A stretch of DNA of 64,000 nucleotides from Belliella buryatensis (GTDB lineage: Bacteria; Bacteroidota; Bacteroidia; Cytophagales; Cyclobacteriaceae). The stretch lies in contig NZ_FZOK01000003.1 of NCBI RefSeq assembly GCF_900188245.1, positions 238,832 through 302,831 of the forward strand, written 5' to 3'. Below the pieces are notes generated by a model that was not told the DNA's origin, did not search any database, and saw only the letters and a list, made by a program, of their open reading frames with translations. Shown piece after piece: positions 1 to 8,353 of the stretch; the first letter of the stretch is position 1, and each line of letters begins with the position of its first letter. The position numbers and the translations under genes are program-made.

Positions 1-344
1 TGACCCATGTAATTGCCATTGTTGTTATAATTTTGCTGGTATTGGGGGTTGGTATTGACGGCTTTGAAGATAATTTGTTCTTGCGGAATTCCTTTTTCCA
101 CAAGGTAGCTGGTTACTGCCTTTCGATCTTTTTCTAAATCGGTATAGGCATCTTTGATTTCAAAACTTTCCCGACTGAAGTTTCCTTCCCAGACTACCAA
201 GTCAGAGGTGAAGTTTTGCTCCCCGAGTCCAGTCACGTCTACAGTTCCTGACTTTTTATTTCTGTTGACAATGGAATTGCCTAAAATAGCCACAGAAACG
301 ACGATAGCTAATGCAAAAATAATAGCCGTAAGATGCTTTTTCAT
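1..344 (-). CDS. SIMPL-domain (DUF541) periplasmic protein, 3' part missing
   Basis: Reading the minus strand from an ATG at 344 gives 114 residues that run off the window edge. Residues 5-22 are one hydrophobic segment behind two lysines, an uncleaved anchor or signal peptide. The following stretch (GTVDVTGLGEQNFTSD, then a long region with charged helices and KAVTSYLVEKGIP) matches the SIMPL/DUF541 family, in which the typical opening is a G-x-a-x-v-x-G-x-g motif. Known SIMPL proteins are periplasmic or surface proteins whose biochemical role is poorly defined. It lies 42 bases downstream of the M14 peptidase on the same strand, so co-transcription is possible. The family call comes from the N-terminal half only. 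Confidence 0.8.
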   Translation of the reverse strand, partial: MKKHLTAIIFALAIVVSVAILGNSIVNRNKKSGTVDVTGLGEQNFTSDLVVWEGNFSRESFEIKDAYTDLEKDRKAVTSYLVEKGIPQEQIIFKAVNTNPQYQQNYNNNGNYMG

Positions 345-386
345 AAGAGTGCGTTCATACCTTAAATGTAGAAAGATTTGGAGGAT

Positions 387-1856
387 TTACTGAACGATCA
401 TACGGTATTCTTGGTCTATTTTATTTTGAAGATCGATTAGATAGCCATTCACGAGGGCATATTTCAACTCTTCACCTTTTGCCAAATAGAAGTTTGGGCT
501 GCCTCCAGTTCTGATTTTAAAAGGAATTTTGTCCTTTTGGGACAATATCAAAATAGGTAAATTATAGATTTCATTGCCTTTTGCTTCTTTCACAATTACA
601 GCTAAGTAGCCACTTTTCAATAGTTGATCAGCTTTTTCTTTGGTGATATTTGAGATTTGGTCAAATGGCGTTTCATAAATCTTGCCTTCACGGATTTCAA
701 GTTCTGAAGCGTCCAAGGTTTCATAGCCGTAAAAGACAGAAAGATCCCCCATATCTTCAATGCTACCATTGACATAATAACCCTCTTGGGTATCTGCTTC
801 CCTTCTTCTGATACCCAAATCAGCCTGATAAGTATAGCCAGAATTCTCCAAGCTAAGGTTCTTAATCATCACATCCATCAATTTCAAATCATTGTCAGGA
901 ATGGCATAATAATCCTCCAGCTTGTATTGTGGATAAGTCTGTTCTGCAATTTGAATCAAAGCATGAAGCATCATCATAAAGTTAAGCTTTCTGATGTTTT
1001 GCTTCTCTGGATCCTGTGGATAACCTCCAGACTCAATCAAGATCGTACTTGTACCCCACTTTTGAAAATTATCCCCAAATGCTCTAGGCTCAAAGGCGTC
1101 ATCATATTTTCCTACTTGGCCTGGAATAGTCTGTTGCAGCATCTGATTCATCCCTATGATGACCTGCATGGCTCTTTTTCGTACTTCATTCACCTCTGTC
1201 TCGTAATTATAAGCTGGAGCAAGTACAGAAATAGTAGCAGGCTTTGATGTTTTACTCACATTGTAATAAATCTGCTGATCGTGCAGATTGAACCCAAAGT
1301 CAGGTTCAAAGGTATCTCTAGCATTTTTTAAGATTTTAGCTTCAGGAGAGACTAATGCTACTGCATCTCTATTCAGATCAATTTCCAATTTATTTCTTCT
1401 TATCCACATATCCATCCCATCAGGATTGACAATGGGAATAATACGAATCTGGAGTTTTGATAAGATTTTTTCTCTGATATCCACATAATCATCTTCCTGT
1501 CCTTCCAAAAAGTTCATCAGATCAAAAAGTGCCATGGTAGCTGTACTTTCATTTCCATGCATTTGAGACCAGAGCATGACTTTGGTGGAGCCATTTCCAA
1601 TGCTGAGTTGGAAAATAGGCTTTTGCTCTACAGACTTTCCAATTTCTTCAATTTGAAAAAGCGCATCCCTTTCTTTGATTAAATGAATGACTGAATCATA
1701 CTTAAACCTTCTTTGCTGTATATCTGGTTGCCGATACAGTTCATAAGCGCTTTCCAATTGTTCAGGATTTAATGCTGAACCTTTTTCAAGTGTTGGTTTG
1801 CAACAAAATAGGGCAATAAGAGATAAGATTTGTAAGCTTCTTTTCAGCGTCTTCAT
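387..1856 (-). CDS. M14-family zinc carboxypeptidase, exported
   Basis: 489 residues. The N-terminus (KR followed by a hydrophobic run ending in FCCKP near residue 19) is a signal peptide with an imperfect lipobox, so a lipoprotein is possible. The M14 zinc site is visible: H100-x-x-E103 in MHGNES, the third ligand H192 in FNLHDQ, the substrate-binding LNRD at 161-164, and a candidate catalytic glutamate E275 in ILIESGGYP. M14 enzymes remove C-terminal residues from peptides; some act on murein peptides. It is divergent from a dipeptide epimerase with 68 bases between, which suggests, without proving, a shared role in peptide or murein-peptide use. The C-terminal third has no recognised domain. 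Confidence 0.9.
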   Translation of the reverse strand: MKTLKRSLQILSLIALFCCKPTLEKGSALNPEQLESAYELYRQPDIQQRRFKYDSVIHLIKERDALFQIEEIGKSVEQKPIFQLSIGNGSTKVMLWSQMHGNESTATMALFDLMNFLEGQEDDYVDIREKILSKLQIRIIPIVNPDGMDMWIRRNKLEIDLNRDAVALVSPEAKILKNARDTFEPDFGFNLHDQQIYYNVSKTSKPATISVLAPAYNYETEVNEVRKRAMQVIIGMNQMLQQTIPGQVGKYDDAFEPRAFGDNFQKWGTSTILIESGGYPQDPEKQNIRKLNFMMMLHALIQIAEQTYPQYKLEDYYAIPDNDLKLMDVMIKNLSLENSGYTYQADLGIRRREADTQEGYYVNGSIEDMGDLSVFYGYETLDASELEIREGKIYETPFDQISNITKEKADQLLKSGYLAVIVKEAKGNEIYNLPILILSQKDKIPFKIRTGGSPNFYLAKGEELKYALVNGYLIDLQNKIDQEYRMIVQ

Positions 1857-1924
1857 AGGCGAATGGTTATCTTTATCTAAAATTAGCTAAAAATAGCGTA
1901 TCCCAGAATTTTAAATGTAAACCT

Positions 1925-2938
1925 ATGAAGCTTTCCTTTTATGTCAGAGACCTTGAATTGAAGCATACCTTCACCATTGCACATCAGAGTAGGGATATTC
2001 AAGATACTGTAATCGTCAAACTCGAAGATGAAGGATATTATGGCTTGGGCGAGACGACCACAAATCCGTTTTATGGAATGACCCAAGAAAACATCTGCAT
2101 GAGCCTTGAAGCAGCTAGGCGGGTTGTGGAAACAGTAGCTTGGGAAATTCCAGAGGAACTATGGGAAATTAGTAAAACGATCTTTGTAGATAACCCTTTT
2201 GCCCAATGTGCATTGGATATGGCCGCTTGGGATTTGTTTACAAAGAAGAAGGGCTTGAAGCTCTATGAATATCTTAAACTAGATCCTAAAAATATTCCTT
2301 TGACGAACTTTACTATAGGGATAGATACTATGGATAAGATGATTGCTAAGATGCAGGAAGTAGATTGGCCACTCTATAAAATCAAGCTGGGTACTGACCA
2401 TGATTTGGAAATTATCCGTGGATTGAGAAAGCATACGGCTTCTCCATTTAGAATCGATGCCAATTGTGCTTGGACTGCGGAGCAAGCCATCCTGTTTTCT
2501 GAAGAGCTGAAAACGTTGAATGTGGAGTTTATGGAGCAGCCTTTGGGCAAAGATGATTTGGAAGGGATGAAGGAAGTGTTCAAATTCAGCAAGCTACCAG
2601 TCATCGCTGACGAGAGTTGTATTGTAGAATCAGATGTAAAAAAATGCCATGGGCTATTTCATGGGATTAATGTGAAATTGGTCAAAGCTGGAGGAATTAC
2701 ACCTGGATTAAGAATGATTGCAGAAGCAAAAAAATTAGGAATGAAAACCATGGTTGGTTGCATGACTGAATCTTCGGTAGGGATTACAGCGATCGCACAT
2801 ATTGCTCCTCTTTTAGATTATGTTGATATGGATGGCGCAATGCTTCTGAAAAAGGACATTGCCAAAGGAGTAATTATTACAGATAAATCAGTCACTTTTC
2901 CTGAAGGGAATGGGATAGGGGCGGAGATGGTAGATTAA
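1925..2938 (+). CDS. dipeptide epimerase (enolase superfamily, Ala-D/L-Glu epimerase type)
   Basis: 337 residues, the normal family size, without signal peptide (cytoplasmic). Catalytic features of the muconate-lactonizing/epimerase subgroup are in order: K152-x-K154 (YKIKLG), metal ligands D178 (RIDANCAW), E204 (FMEQPLG) and D229 (IADESC), and the opposite-face lysine K251 in NVKLVKAGG. These residues racemise the alpha carbon of the second residue of a dipeptide; the best-known substrate is L-Ala-D-Glu from murein breakdown. Substrate cannot be fixed from sequence because relatives also act on other dipeptides. The divergent M14 peptidase and the distant anmK fit murein recycling. The ATG at 1925 is the only sensible start. 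Confidence 0.9.
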   Translation: MKLSFYVRDLELKHTFTIAHQSRDIQDTVIVKLEDEGYYGLGETTTNPFYGMTQENICMSLEAARRVVETVAWEIPEELWEISKTIFVDNPFAQCALDMAAWDLFTKKKGLKLYEYLKLDPKNIPLTNFTIGIDTMDKMIAKMQEVDWPLYKIKLGTDHDLEIIRGLRKHTASPFRIDANCAWTAEQAILFSEELKTLNVEFMEQPLGKDDLEGMKEVFKFSKLPVIADESCIVESDVKKCHGLFHGINVKLVKAGGITPGLRMIAEAKKLGMKTMVGCMTESSVGITAIAHIAPLLDYVDMDGAMLLKKDIAKGVIITDKSVTFPEGNGIGAEMVD

Positions 2939-2978
2939 TGTTTTATGCAGAATTAACGGATATAAAATCTGATATATA

Positions 2979-3002
2979 GGTGTAGTTTCAAACTACACCA
3001 AG
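2979..3002. repeat. hairpin repeat of GGTGTAG type, copy 1
   Basis: GGTGTAGTTT at 2979-2988, one base, then AAACTACACC at 2990-2999 form a perfect palindrome followed by AAG. A related element ending in the same CCAAG stands at 47180-47203, with a compensatory change in the stem. No T-run follows it, so it does not look like a terminator of the epimerase gene. Confidence 0.6.
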
Positions 3003-3186
3003 TGGGGAGGTTTCAAACTTGACCTGGATAGGCGTATTGCCCTGACTGTATTTTTAAAACTACACTTTAATGGATTATATTATCTTTAACCTATATGTAT
3101 ATCCGCTTTCAAACCAGTAACCATATTTTATTAGGCACAAACCTTAAATTCAGCTGTTGTCGACTGTCGACCGGCGTCAGTCTACG

Positions 3187-3240
3187 ATTATCCGCTTGAA
3201 CCTTTCGTTTTATTGAATTACTGGTGTCATTGCGGATAAT
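3187..3240. repeat. spaced inverted repeat ATTATCCGC / GCGGATAAT
   Basis: The arms at 3187-3195 and 3232-3240 are exact reverse complements, nine bases each, separated by 36 bases. They lie 31 bases before the yjbQ start. They could be ends of a small dispersed element, a weak stem in the leader, or chance; nothing in the sequence decides this. Confidence 0.35.
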
Positions 3241-3271
3241 CATATTAACCTATTAACAAAGCGAGAAATTA

Positions 3272-3694
3272 ATGAAAATTTACCAGAAAGAAATTCAACT
3301 TAAAAGTTATTCGAGAGGATATCATCTGATTACTGAAATAGTCGAGAATCAAATGCCTGAAATCAGGGAAATTCAAATGGGGATGATTAAGGTATTTATC
3401 AAACATACTTCAGCAGGACTGACGATCAATGAAAATGCAGATCCGACGGTAAGGAAAGACTTTGAAACCTTTATCAATGAGCTAGTTCCAGAAAGTTATC
3501 CACGATTTATCCACACTTATGAAGGTTCAGATGATATGCCTGCGCACTTAAAAAGCAGTATTTTGGGAAATAGTATTGAAATACCTATAACTGGTGGAAA
3601 ACTCAACCTGGGAATTTGGCAAGGAATTTATCTCTGCGAATTCAGAGACCATGGAGGGCCTAGAAAACTGGTTTTGACTGCTTTTGGAGTTTGA
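3272..3694 (+). CDS. YjbQ/UPF0047 family, secondary thiamine-phosphate synthase
   Basis: 140 residues, full family length. It carries the conserved core FIKHTSAGLTINENADP (residues about 45-61) and the C-terminal GIWQGIYLCEFRDHGGPRK. The family is annotated as secondary thiamine-phosphate synthase because members can complement thiE defects in the laboratory; the true physiological role is unsettled. No other thiamine gene is nearby. Its stop codon abuts the stop of the convergent TlpA-like gene with no base between, so the two transcripts must overlap or stop inside each other. Confidence 0.9.
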   Translation: MKIYQKEIQLKSYSRGYHLITEIVENQMPEIREIQMGMIKVFIKHTSAGLTINENADPTVRKDFETFINELVPESYPRFIHTYEGSDDMPAHLKSSILGNSIEIPITGGKLNLGIWQGIYLCEFRDHGGPRKLVLTAFGV

Positions 3695-4678
3695 TTATTC
3701 TAGGTTTAAAGCAGCGATTTTTCGTTTGATTTTTCCGTAAAGACCTCCTTGGAATTGATCTATGACTTCACCATTTTCATTCAGAAGAACAAAAGTGGGA
3801 TAGGTATTGATTTGATTTACTGTGCAGACAAAATTCGTCGGATCCCAAAGGGAAGTCCAAGTGACTAATTCCTTTTTGTAGATTGGGTTATTATTCTCAA
3901 ATGTCTTTCTCGTTTTATCACTATAGATACTAATCACATTAAGTTTTCCTTCATATTGATCATAAACTTCCCTTAGCTCTGGAAGAATTTTTACACATCC
4001 AGCACAACCTGTAAATGTAAATTCTATTAGGGTAGGCTTACCTTTCAAGTCCTCCAGTGAGACAATCCCCCCTCCTTTATTTTCTAGTTCAAAAGCTGTA
4101 AACACTTCTCCCTTACCAGATTTAGTAAATTCTCTTTTTAGAAGATCGCTTTCTAGTTGTAAGTAAGTTTTATTTTGATGTAGTGAAGAGTCAATTTTCT
4201 CAATTAAAGATTCTAGTATGTCAGCCTCAAGTTGATTACTAATTGATCTTAGATTTGCAATAGCAACCAAATTGTCCAAATTTGATTCGATAATCTCGAG
4301 TTTTGCGGATAAAGTACTAGCATGGATTATTTGATTTTGGAGATTTTGATATCCATTAACTGGATCAATTTGGAGTTGAAAGGGATCTATTGTTCCAGTT
4401 ATAGTATATTCACCTGGTACAACCCAAAAGCCTTTGCTTCCTAAAATTTTCCCTTTGTTTGTTAATTTCAGTAAGGAAATTTGTTCTATTTTTCCAACTT
4501 CAAAACCAGTCTTTTTATTACTCAAATCGTTTGATTGATATTCCTCACCTCCCATATAAAGGGTGAAATATTCATTCTTCTTTAACGTGCCTTTCAATTG
4601 AAAGTCAAGAATTGCATTTTGAGCAAATAAATTTGAACTGAGTAGGAAGGTTAAGAACAAATAGAAAAAAAACTTCAT
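3695..4678 (-). CDS. TlpA-like thioredoxin-family protein with N-terminal DUF4369-like domain
   Basis: 327 residues. Residues 1-20 are a signal peptide ending in LFAQ. Residues about 24-120 resemble the beta-rich DUF4369 domain common in Bacteroidota TlpA proteins. The C-terminal half is a thioredoxin fold with the redox pair C225-x-x-C228 (FTGCAGC), followed by INTYPTFVLLNENG, which contains the cis-proline. It probably acts as a periplasmic thiol-disulfide reductase, substrate unknown. It starts two bases after the stop of the glycosidase-like gene and is surely in the same operon. CAGC is an unusual version of the more common CPPC or CGPC pair of this family. Confidence 0.85.
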   Translation of the reverse strand: MKFFFYLFLTFLLSSNLFAQNAILDFQLKGTLKKNEYFTLYMGGEEYQSNDLSNKKTGFEVGKIEQISLLKLTNKGKILGSKGFWVVPGEYTITGTIDPFQLQIDPVNGYQNLQNQIIHASTLSAKLEIIESNLDNLVAIANLRSISNQLEADILESLIEKIDSSLHQNKTYLQLESDLLKREFTKSGKGEVFTAFELENKGGGIVSLEDLKGKPTLIEFTFTGCAGCVKILPELREVYDQYEGKLNVISIYSDKTRKTFENNNPIYKKELVTWTSLWDPTNFVCTVNQINTYPTFVLLNENGEVIDQFQGGLYGKIKRKIAALNLE

Positions 4679-4680
4679 AA

Positions 4681-7086
4681 TTAAAGTGTTAATGTTAAAA
4701 AAATTGATTTGCCAGTACTTGGGATAACTTTATTTTCAACGGTTTCTATTTCATTGTTGTTTAGTTTCAAAGTTTTAAATTTATAAAATGAAGGGTCAAA
4801 GTGTATTTCCCAGTCGCCATTTTCTTGTGTGACTTCTATCTTAATTTCATTCCCCTCCTTTTTGAATTTCATAGAAATGCTGTTGTCGGATATGATCACA
4901 TTTTCGATTTTGGCTTCATTCCAAGCACTTGGCATTTGAGGTTTGATGTGGATAACTTTCTTTTCTGCATCAGGTTTGATCCCTAAAAACTGTGTTACGA
5001 TTGGTACGGCATAGCTATACAAATTCCAAGCTTGAGCCATCATCCCATAGTCAGGAGAGACTTCGTAGATGGAGCCTGGAAGCGCAAAACCGAATGATCT
5101 TGTCATTCGCTTCAAATAATCAAGTGCTTGGTCTGGTCTGCCATAATTGTTTTCTGATATTGCTTGCACACCTGTTGGTAATGTCATCACCGCTCCTGTG
5201 TATGAAAACACCTTACTTCCTTCAAACTTCCCATCGGCTAACTCTGAACTTTCATCACGATCAATACCCGTCACAAAAACCCCAAAAGGATTGACAAATT
5301 TACTCCCTTTGTCTAGTGCTTTGATTGCCTTTTCATGATCTGCTATTCCCATTTCCATAGGCGTATTGACCACCCAGTTGTGAAAAAGTACAAATCCTTG
5401 CTTTTGATTTCTTGGATAGGTGGATAACTTCCTTTTATTAGCTTTCAATTCTTCGACAGCCCAAGGTTTATTTAAGGTATCAGCTCTTACAATTGCAGCA
5501 TCGATCAATTTTAAAGCTTCTGAAGTAGTGCCTATAAAATCGGCATACGAACTGAATTCTTCAACCCAAAATTCTTCGTTTATTTTCTTTTTTAGCTGAT
5601 CAGCCGTTTGTTGATAACTTTCGGATTGCGCTGTTTCTCCCATGACTTTTGCCATTTGAGCAGCATCAGCAAAGGCTATTTGCGTGTAAACTGCCACATC
5701 TATCATTTCTGATTCCAAGCCATGGATTTCCATCATGCCATAACCATCTGGAAAAAGATTCCCATCTTCATCATTTTCCTCCATCAACCATTTTAGACCT
5801 TTCTTGATAAAGGGATAATATTTTTCTAAAAACTCTTTATCTCCAGTCCATTGATAGACCCACCATATCAGAGAGGCAAACTGTGGTGTTTCATTGATAT
5901 TTCCTGGATTGAAAATTACACCATTTGTACTGACTTCATGGATAACCTGACCATTGCCTTTAGATTCAGAGAGTTTGTGGATAAGTTCGATCGTGCGATA
6001 GACCAAATCCTTTCTTCCTGTGGCTATCGCTCCTTTTAGCGTGTATTCATTGTCCACACCAAACCACCAAGGATAATCCGGCATCCCCGCGCCAAGCCCT
6101 CGACCTACTTCAGGTACATCTCTCACCAGCCACTCGGTGTTATATTTCACCCACTCAAATGCTTCCTGCAATTCCTTATCCGGAATAGTTAACTTTGACA
6201 TGGAAGCGATTCTTTCATAATGCTTGATTTTGTCTTTCAAGTAGGTTTCATAGTGTTGCGCCAAAAGGTCATAGGTTTTTTCAACATTTTGTTGAGAAGT
6301 ATAAGAACCCGCTATGAAAACCTTGAGGGTCTTTTCTTCTTTTGATTTTAAGGATATTTTGTATTGCAGATTAGCAGAAGTTCCTTTTCCCTGTGGTGTA
6401 TAGTTACAGTTTGGATCAGCCGATTCTGATGGTATTGCTATTTCATTTGAACCAAAAAGCACATGCCACTCATTGGATTGATCTTTTCCCCTCCATGTTT
6501 GCCTAATTTCATCAAAAACCAAGTTATCCACATCATCAATCATCCCTACTCTTTCACCTAGCCATGCAGGCATAAGGTCTGTGTAACCTGAAAAGTTAAA
6601 ATCAAAAGTCTGCGTTTGATCACTCTTATTGGTAAAAGTGTATTCTATGATGAGGCCTTCTATTGCATCAGGAACAAATTGAAACCTTGAGATTTCTAAA
6701 TCTGGGATGGTTGATTCAAAGACATGCTTGTTTCCAAATGGGAAGTTAACAAACTGATCAGCGCGATCTAGACAATATGAACTTCCGTCTAACTGAACCG
6801 AGTTAGTAAAGCCATCCATCAATTTGATTGGATGATTCCAAATTCCACCCATTTCACCTTCAACATGCCATCCTAAATCCGGGAAAGTTCCATTTTGATG
6901 CCCTACCATATAGACACGGTCACCTGCAGCAAAGAATGGAGAGTTGAGGTATTCTTTTTTTCCAATCAACTGAGGGCTGTCAGCTACAAGGTCTTGAAAA
7001 CTTGATTTCGGAGATTCAGGTTTGCATCCAACAAGTAGAAGAATTGAAAAAAGAAAGTAGAGGTTGTTTGTGGCAAATTTATTCAT
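4681..7086 (-). CDS. six-hairpin (glycogen-debranching-like) glycosidase lipoprotein
   Basis: 801 residues. The N-terminus has a good lipobox, LLVGC with the lipidated cysteine at residue 21. Residues about 40-270 form a beta-rich domain (WHVEGEMGGIWNHP, DGFTNSVQLDG); residues about 300-690 look like an alpha/alpha toroid of the amylo-1,6-glucosidase superfamily (MPDYPWWFGVDNEYTLKGA, NETPQFASLIWWVYQWTGD, DGYGMMEIHG); the tail is a beta-sandwich. Acidic residues in these loops (D in FGVDNEY, E in GMMEIHG) are candidate catalytic residues. The likely job is cleaving a glycan at the cell surface; the exact family and substrate are not recognisable. It is followed directly by a TlpA-like gene. 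Confidence 0.75.
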   Translation of the reverse strand: MNKFATNNLYFLFSILLLVGCKPESPKSSFQDLVADSPQLIGKKEYLNSPFFAAGDRVYMVGHQNGTFPDLGWHVEGEMGGIWNHPIKLMDGFTNSVQLDGSSYCLDRADQFVNFPFGNKHVFESTIPDLEISRFQFVPDAIEGLIIEYTFTNKSDQTQTFDFNFSGYTDLMPAWLGERVGMIDDVDNLVFDEIRQTWRGKDQSNEWHVLFGSNEIAIPSESADPNCNYTPQGKGTSANLQYKISLKSKEEKTLKVFIAGSYTSQQNVEKTYDLLAQHYETYLKDKIKHYERIASMSKLTIPDKELQEAFEWVKYNTEWLVRDVPEVGRGLGAGMPDYPWWFGVDNEYTLKGAIATGRKDLVYRTIELIHKLSESKGNGQVIHEVSTNGVIFNPGNINETPQFASLIWWVYQWTGDKEFLEKYYPFIKKGLKWLMEENDEDGNLFPDGYGMMEIHGLESEMIDVAVYTQIAFADAAQMAKVMGETAQSESYQQTADQLKKKINEEFWVEEFSSYADFIGTTSEALKLIDAAIVRADTLNKPWAVEELKANKRKLSTYPRNQKQGFVLFHNWVVNTPMEMGIADHEKAIKALDKGSKFVNPFGVFVTGIDRDESSELADGKFEGSKVFSYTGAVMTLPTGVQAISENNYGRPDQALDYLKRMTRSFGFALPGSIYEVSPDYGMMAQAWNLYSYAVPIVTQFLGIKPDAEKKVIHIKPQMPSAWNEAKIENVIISDNSISMKFKKEGNEIKIEVTQENGDWEIHFDPSFYKFKTLKLNNNEIETVENKVIPSTGKSIFLTLTL

Positions 7087-7319
7087 AGGGAAAGATATAA
7101 GACTGAAAATTAAATTTAAGTCTTATATCTTAATTTTCACAGTTGCGCTTTGGGAAACAAGTTCACCGTCTTTGAATAAAATAACAAGTGGTATATATGC
7201 TTCACAAAGTCAAAAGAAAAGCCCCACTTCAAACCTACCATTTATTCAATCATAGCAAGCATGATTACATTACTGAGGAATCAAAAGATATTATTGAATT
7301 AAACTTTAAAGAAGCTAAA

Positions 7320-7354
7320 ATATCGGGTAAATTTTTTTTAGATTTTACCGATAT
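7320..7354. promoter_or_regulatory. candidate operator upstream of the Fic gene
   Basis: ATATCGGGTAAA (7320-7331) and TTTACCGATAT (7344-7354) form an inverted repeat with one bulged base, around a T-rich spacer. It ends 26 bases before the GTG start of the Fic gene. The encoded Fic protein has a C-terminal helix-turn-helix-like segment, so an autoregulatory operator is a reasonable inference. A TACCTTTA sequence (7369-7376) resembles a degraded TAnnTTTG box but is only four bases before the start codon. Apart from this the 7087-7380 spacer shows nothing. Confidence 0.45.
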
Positions 7355-7380
7355 TCATTAAAAAATCGTACCTTTAGTGT

Positions 7381-8337
7381 GTGAAATATGAATTTAATAT
7401 AGGGCAACTGAGTGAGATCACTTTGCAATTGATGCAATCTGTGCATAAGAAAAAGCAAAGGCTGGATGAATTCCGTCCAATTCCTTATGCAGTACTTGCC
7501 AATATTAGAGAAAACTTGAATGTAGAGTGGACATATAATTCCAATCACATTGAAGGAAATACGCTAACCTTGCAAGAGACCAGAATGGTGCTTGAAGATG
7601 GAATAACCGTAGGTGGCAAATCTTTGAACGAGCATTTGGAAATTGTCAATCACAAAGAGGCCATCACCTATGTACAGTCTCTGGCATCGGCAGATTATAA
7701 ATTGACAGAAAGAGACGTCCTAGATGTGCACGAAATAGTCCTCAATAAAATCCAAAAGGATTTTGCTGGAAGATTCCGTACAGCAGGTGTTCGAATTGGA
7801 GGGGCTAATTTCATACCCCCAAATGCGCTTAGGGTCCCTGACTATATCACTGAACTGATTGAATGGGAGAATACTAGCACGATGGATATTCTTGAAAAAG
7901 TCACTTTATTTCATCATCGGTTTGTATGGGTTCATCCTTTTTTTGATGGTAATGGGCGTACGGTTCGTTTACTGATGAATTTGCTGCTTATGAAAGAAGG
8001 GTTTCCACCAGCGGTGATCTTAGGTGTGGACAGAAAGCGCTATTACCAAGCCCTGAATCTAGCCAACAATGGTAATTTTGATAAATTACTGTTTCTTATT
8101 GTTCAAGCTGTAGATAGGTCGCTGACGATTTATTTAAATAGTTTGGAAGATACAGCTGCTGATTTTGATGCTATTTCCAATATTGTCCAAGAGCCAGAAG
8201 TTCCCTATGGTCAAGAATACATCAGTCTGCTGGCGCGTCAAGGAAAAATAGAAGCCTACAAAGAAGGGCGCGTATGGTATACATCCAAAAAATCGGTTGA
8301 AAACTACCTAAAAAACAAGAAAGGGAAGAAATCTTAA
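7381..8337 (+). CDS. Fic family protein with N-terminal inhibitory helix and C-terminal HTH
   Basis: 318 residues. The active-site motif HPFFDGNGRT (185-194) matches the canonical HxFx(D/E)GNGRxxR, so AMP transfer (or a related transfer) should be possible. The inhibitory signature S54-x-x-x-E58-G59 (NSNHIEGN) precedes the Fic core, making this an N-terminal-inhibited Fic protein that needs no separate antitoxin. Residues about 265-312 (GQEYISLLARQGKIEAYKEG) resemble an excisionase/MerR-type DNA-binding helix-turn-helix. The start is GTG; an in-frame stop lies only two codons upstream, so the start cannot be further 5'. The leader is very short if the box at 7369 is the promoter. Targets are unknown. 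Confidence 0.88.
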   Translation: MKYEFNIGQLSEITLQLMQSVHKKKQRLDEFRPIPYAVLANIRENLNVEWTYNSNHIEGNTLTLQETRMVLEDGITVGGKSLNEHLEIVNHKEAITYVQSLASADYKLTERDVLDVHEIVLNKIQKDFAGRFRTAGVRIGGANFIPPNALRVPDYITELIEWENTSTMDILEKVTLFHHRFVWVHPFFDGNGRTVRLLMNLLLMKEGFPPAVILGVDRKRYYQALNLANNGNFDKLLFLIVQAVDRSLTIYLNSLEDTAADFDAISNIVQEPEVPYGQEYISLLARQGKIEAYKEGRVWYTSKKSVENYLKNKKGKKS

Positions 8338-8351
8338 ATCTTCCCTTTTTT
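8320..8351 (+). terminator. rho-independent terminator after the Fic gene, probably bidirectional
   Basis: AAAGGGAAGA (8320-8329) pairs with TCTTCCCTTT (8339-8348) around a nine-base loop, followed by T. The Fic stop codon at 8335-8337 lies inside the loop, so the ascending arm encodes the last residues of Fic. On the other strand it follows the convergent secreted-protein gene ending at 8354. Confidence 0.75.
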
Positions 8352-8353
8352 AA

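Larger units (their letters stand above)
2939..3271. other. intergenic region rich in short inverted repeats
   Basis: 333 bases without a credible gene in either strand. It holds a perfect 10-base inverted repeat (2979-2999), a direct GTCGAC doublet (3159-3164 and 3166-3171) and a 9-base inverted repeat with widely spaced arms (3187-3195 and 3232-3240). The composition is more GC-balanced around 3150-3240 than the flanking AT-rich DNA. It resembles a patchwork of dispersed non-coding repeats between the epimerase and yjbQ. The promoter of yjbQ should lie in its last 60 bases but no convincing TAnnTTTG box was picked out. Confidence 0.5.

Noticed and set aside
786..1247. 153-codon plus-strand frame
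   Set aside because: It lies wholly inside the M14 gene on the other strand, whose zinc motifs prove that strand codes; the plus-strand product has no domain pattern.
3159..3171. GTCGAC-T-GTCGAC doublet
   Set aside because: Thirteen bases only; two SalI-like palindromes in tandem can arise by chance and nothing links them to a gene.
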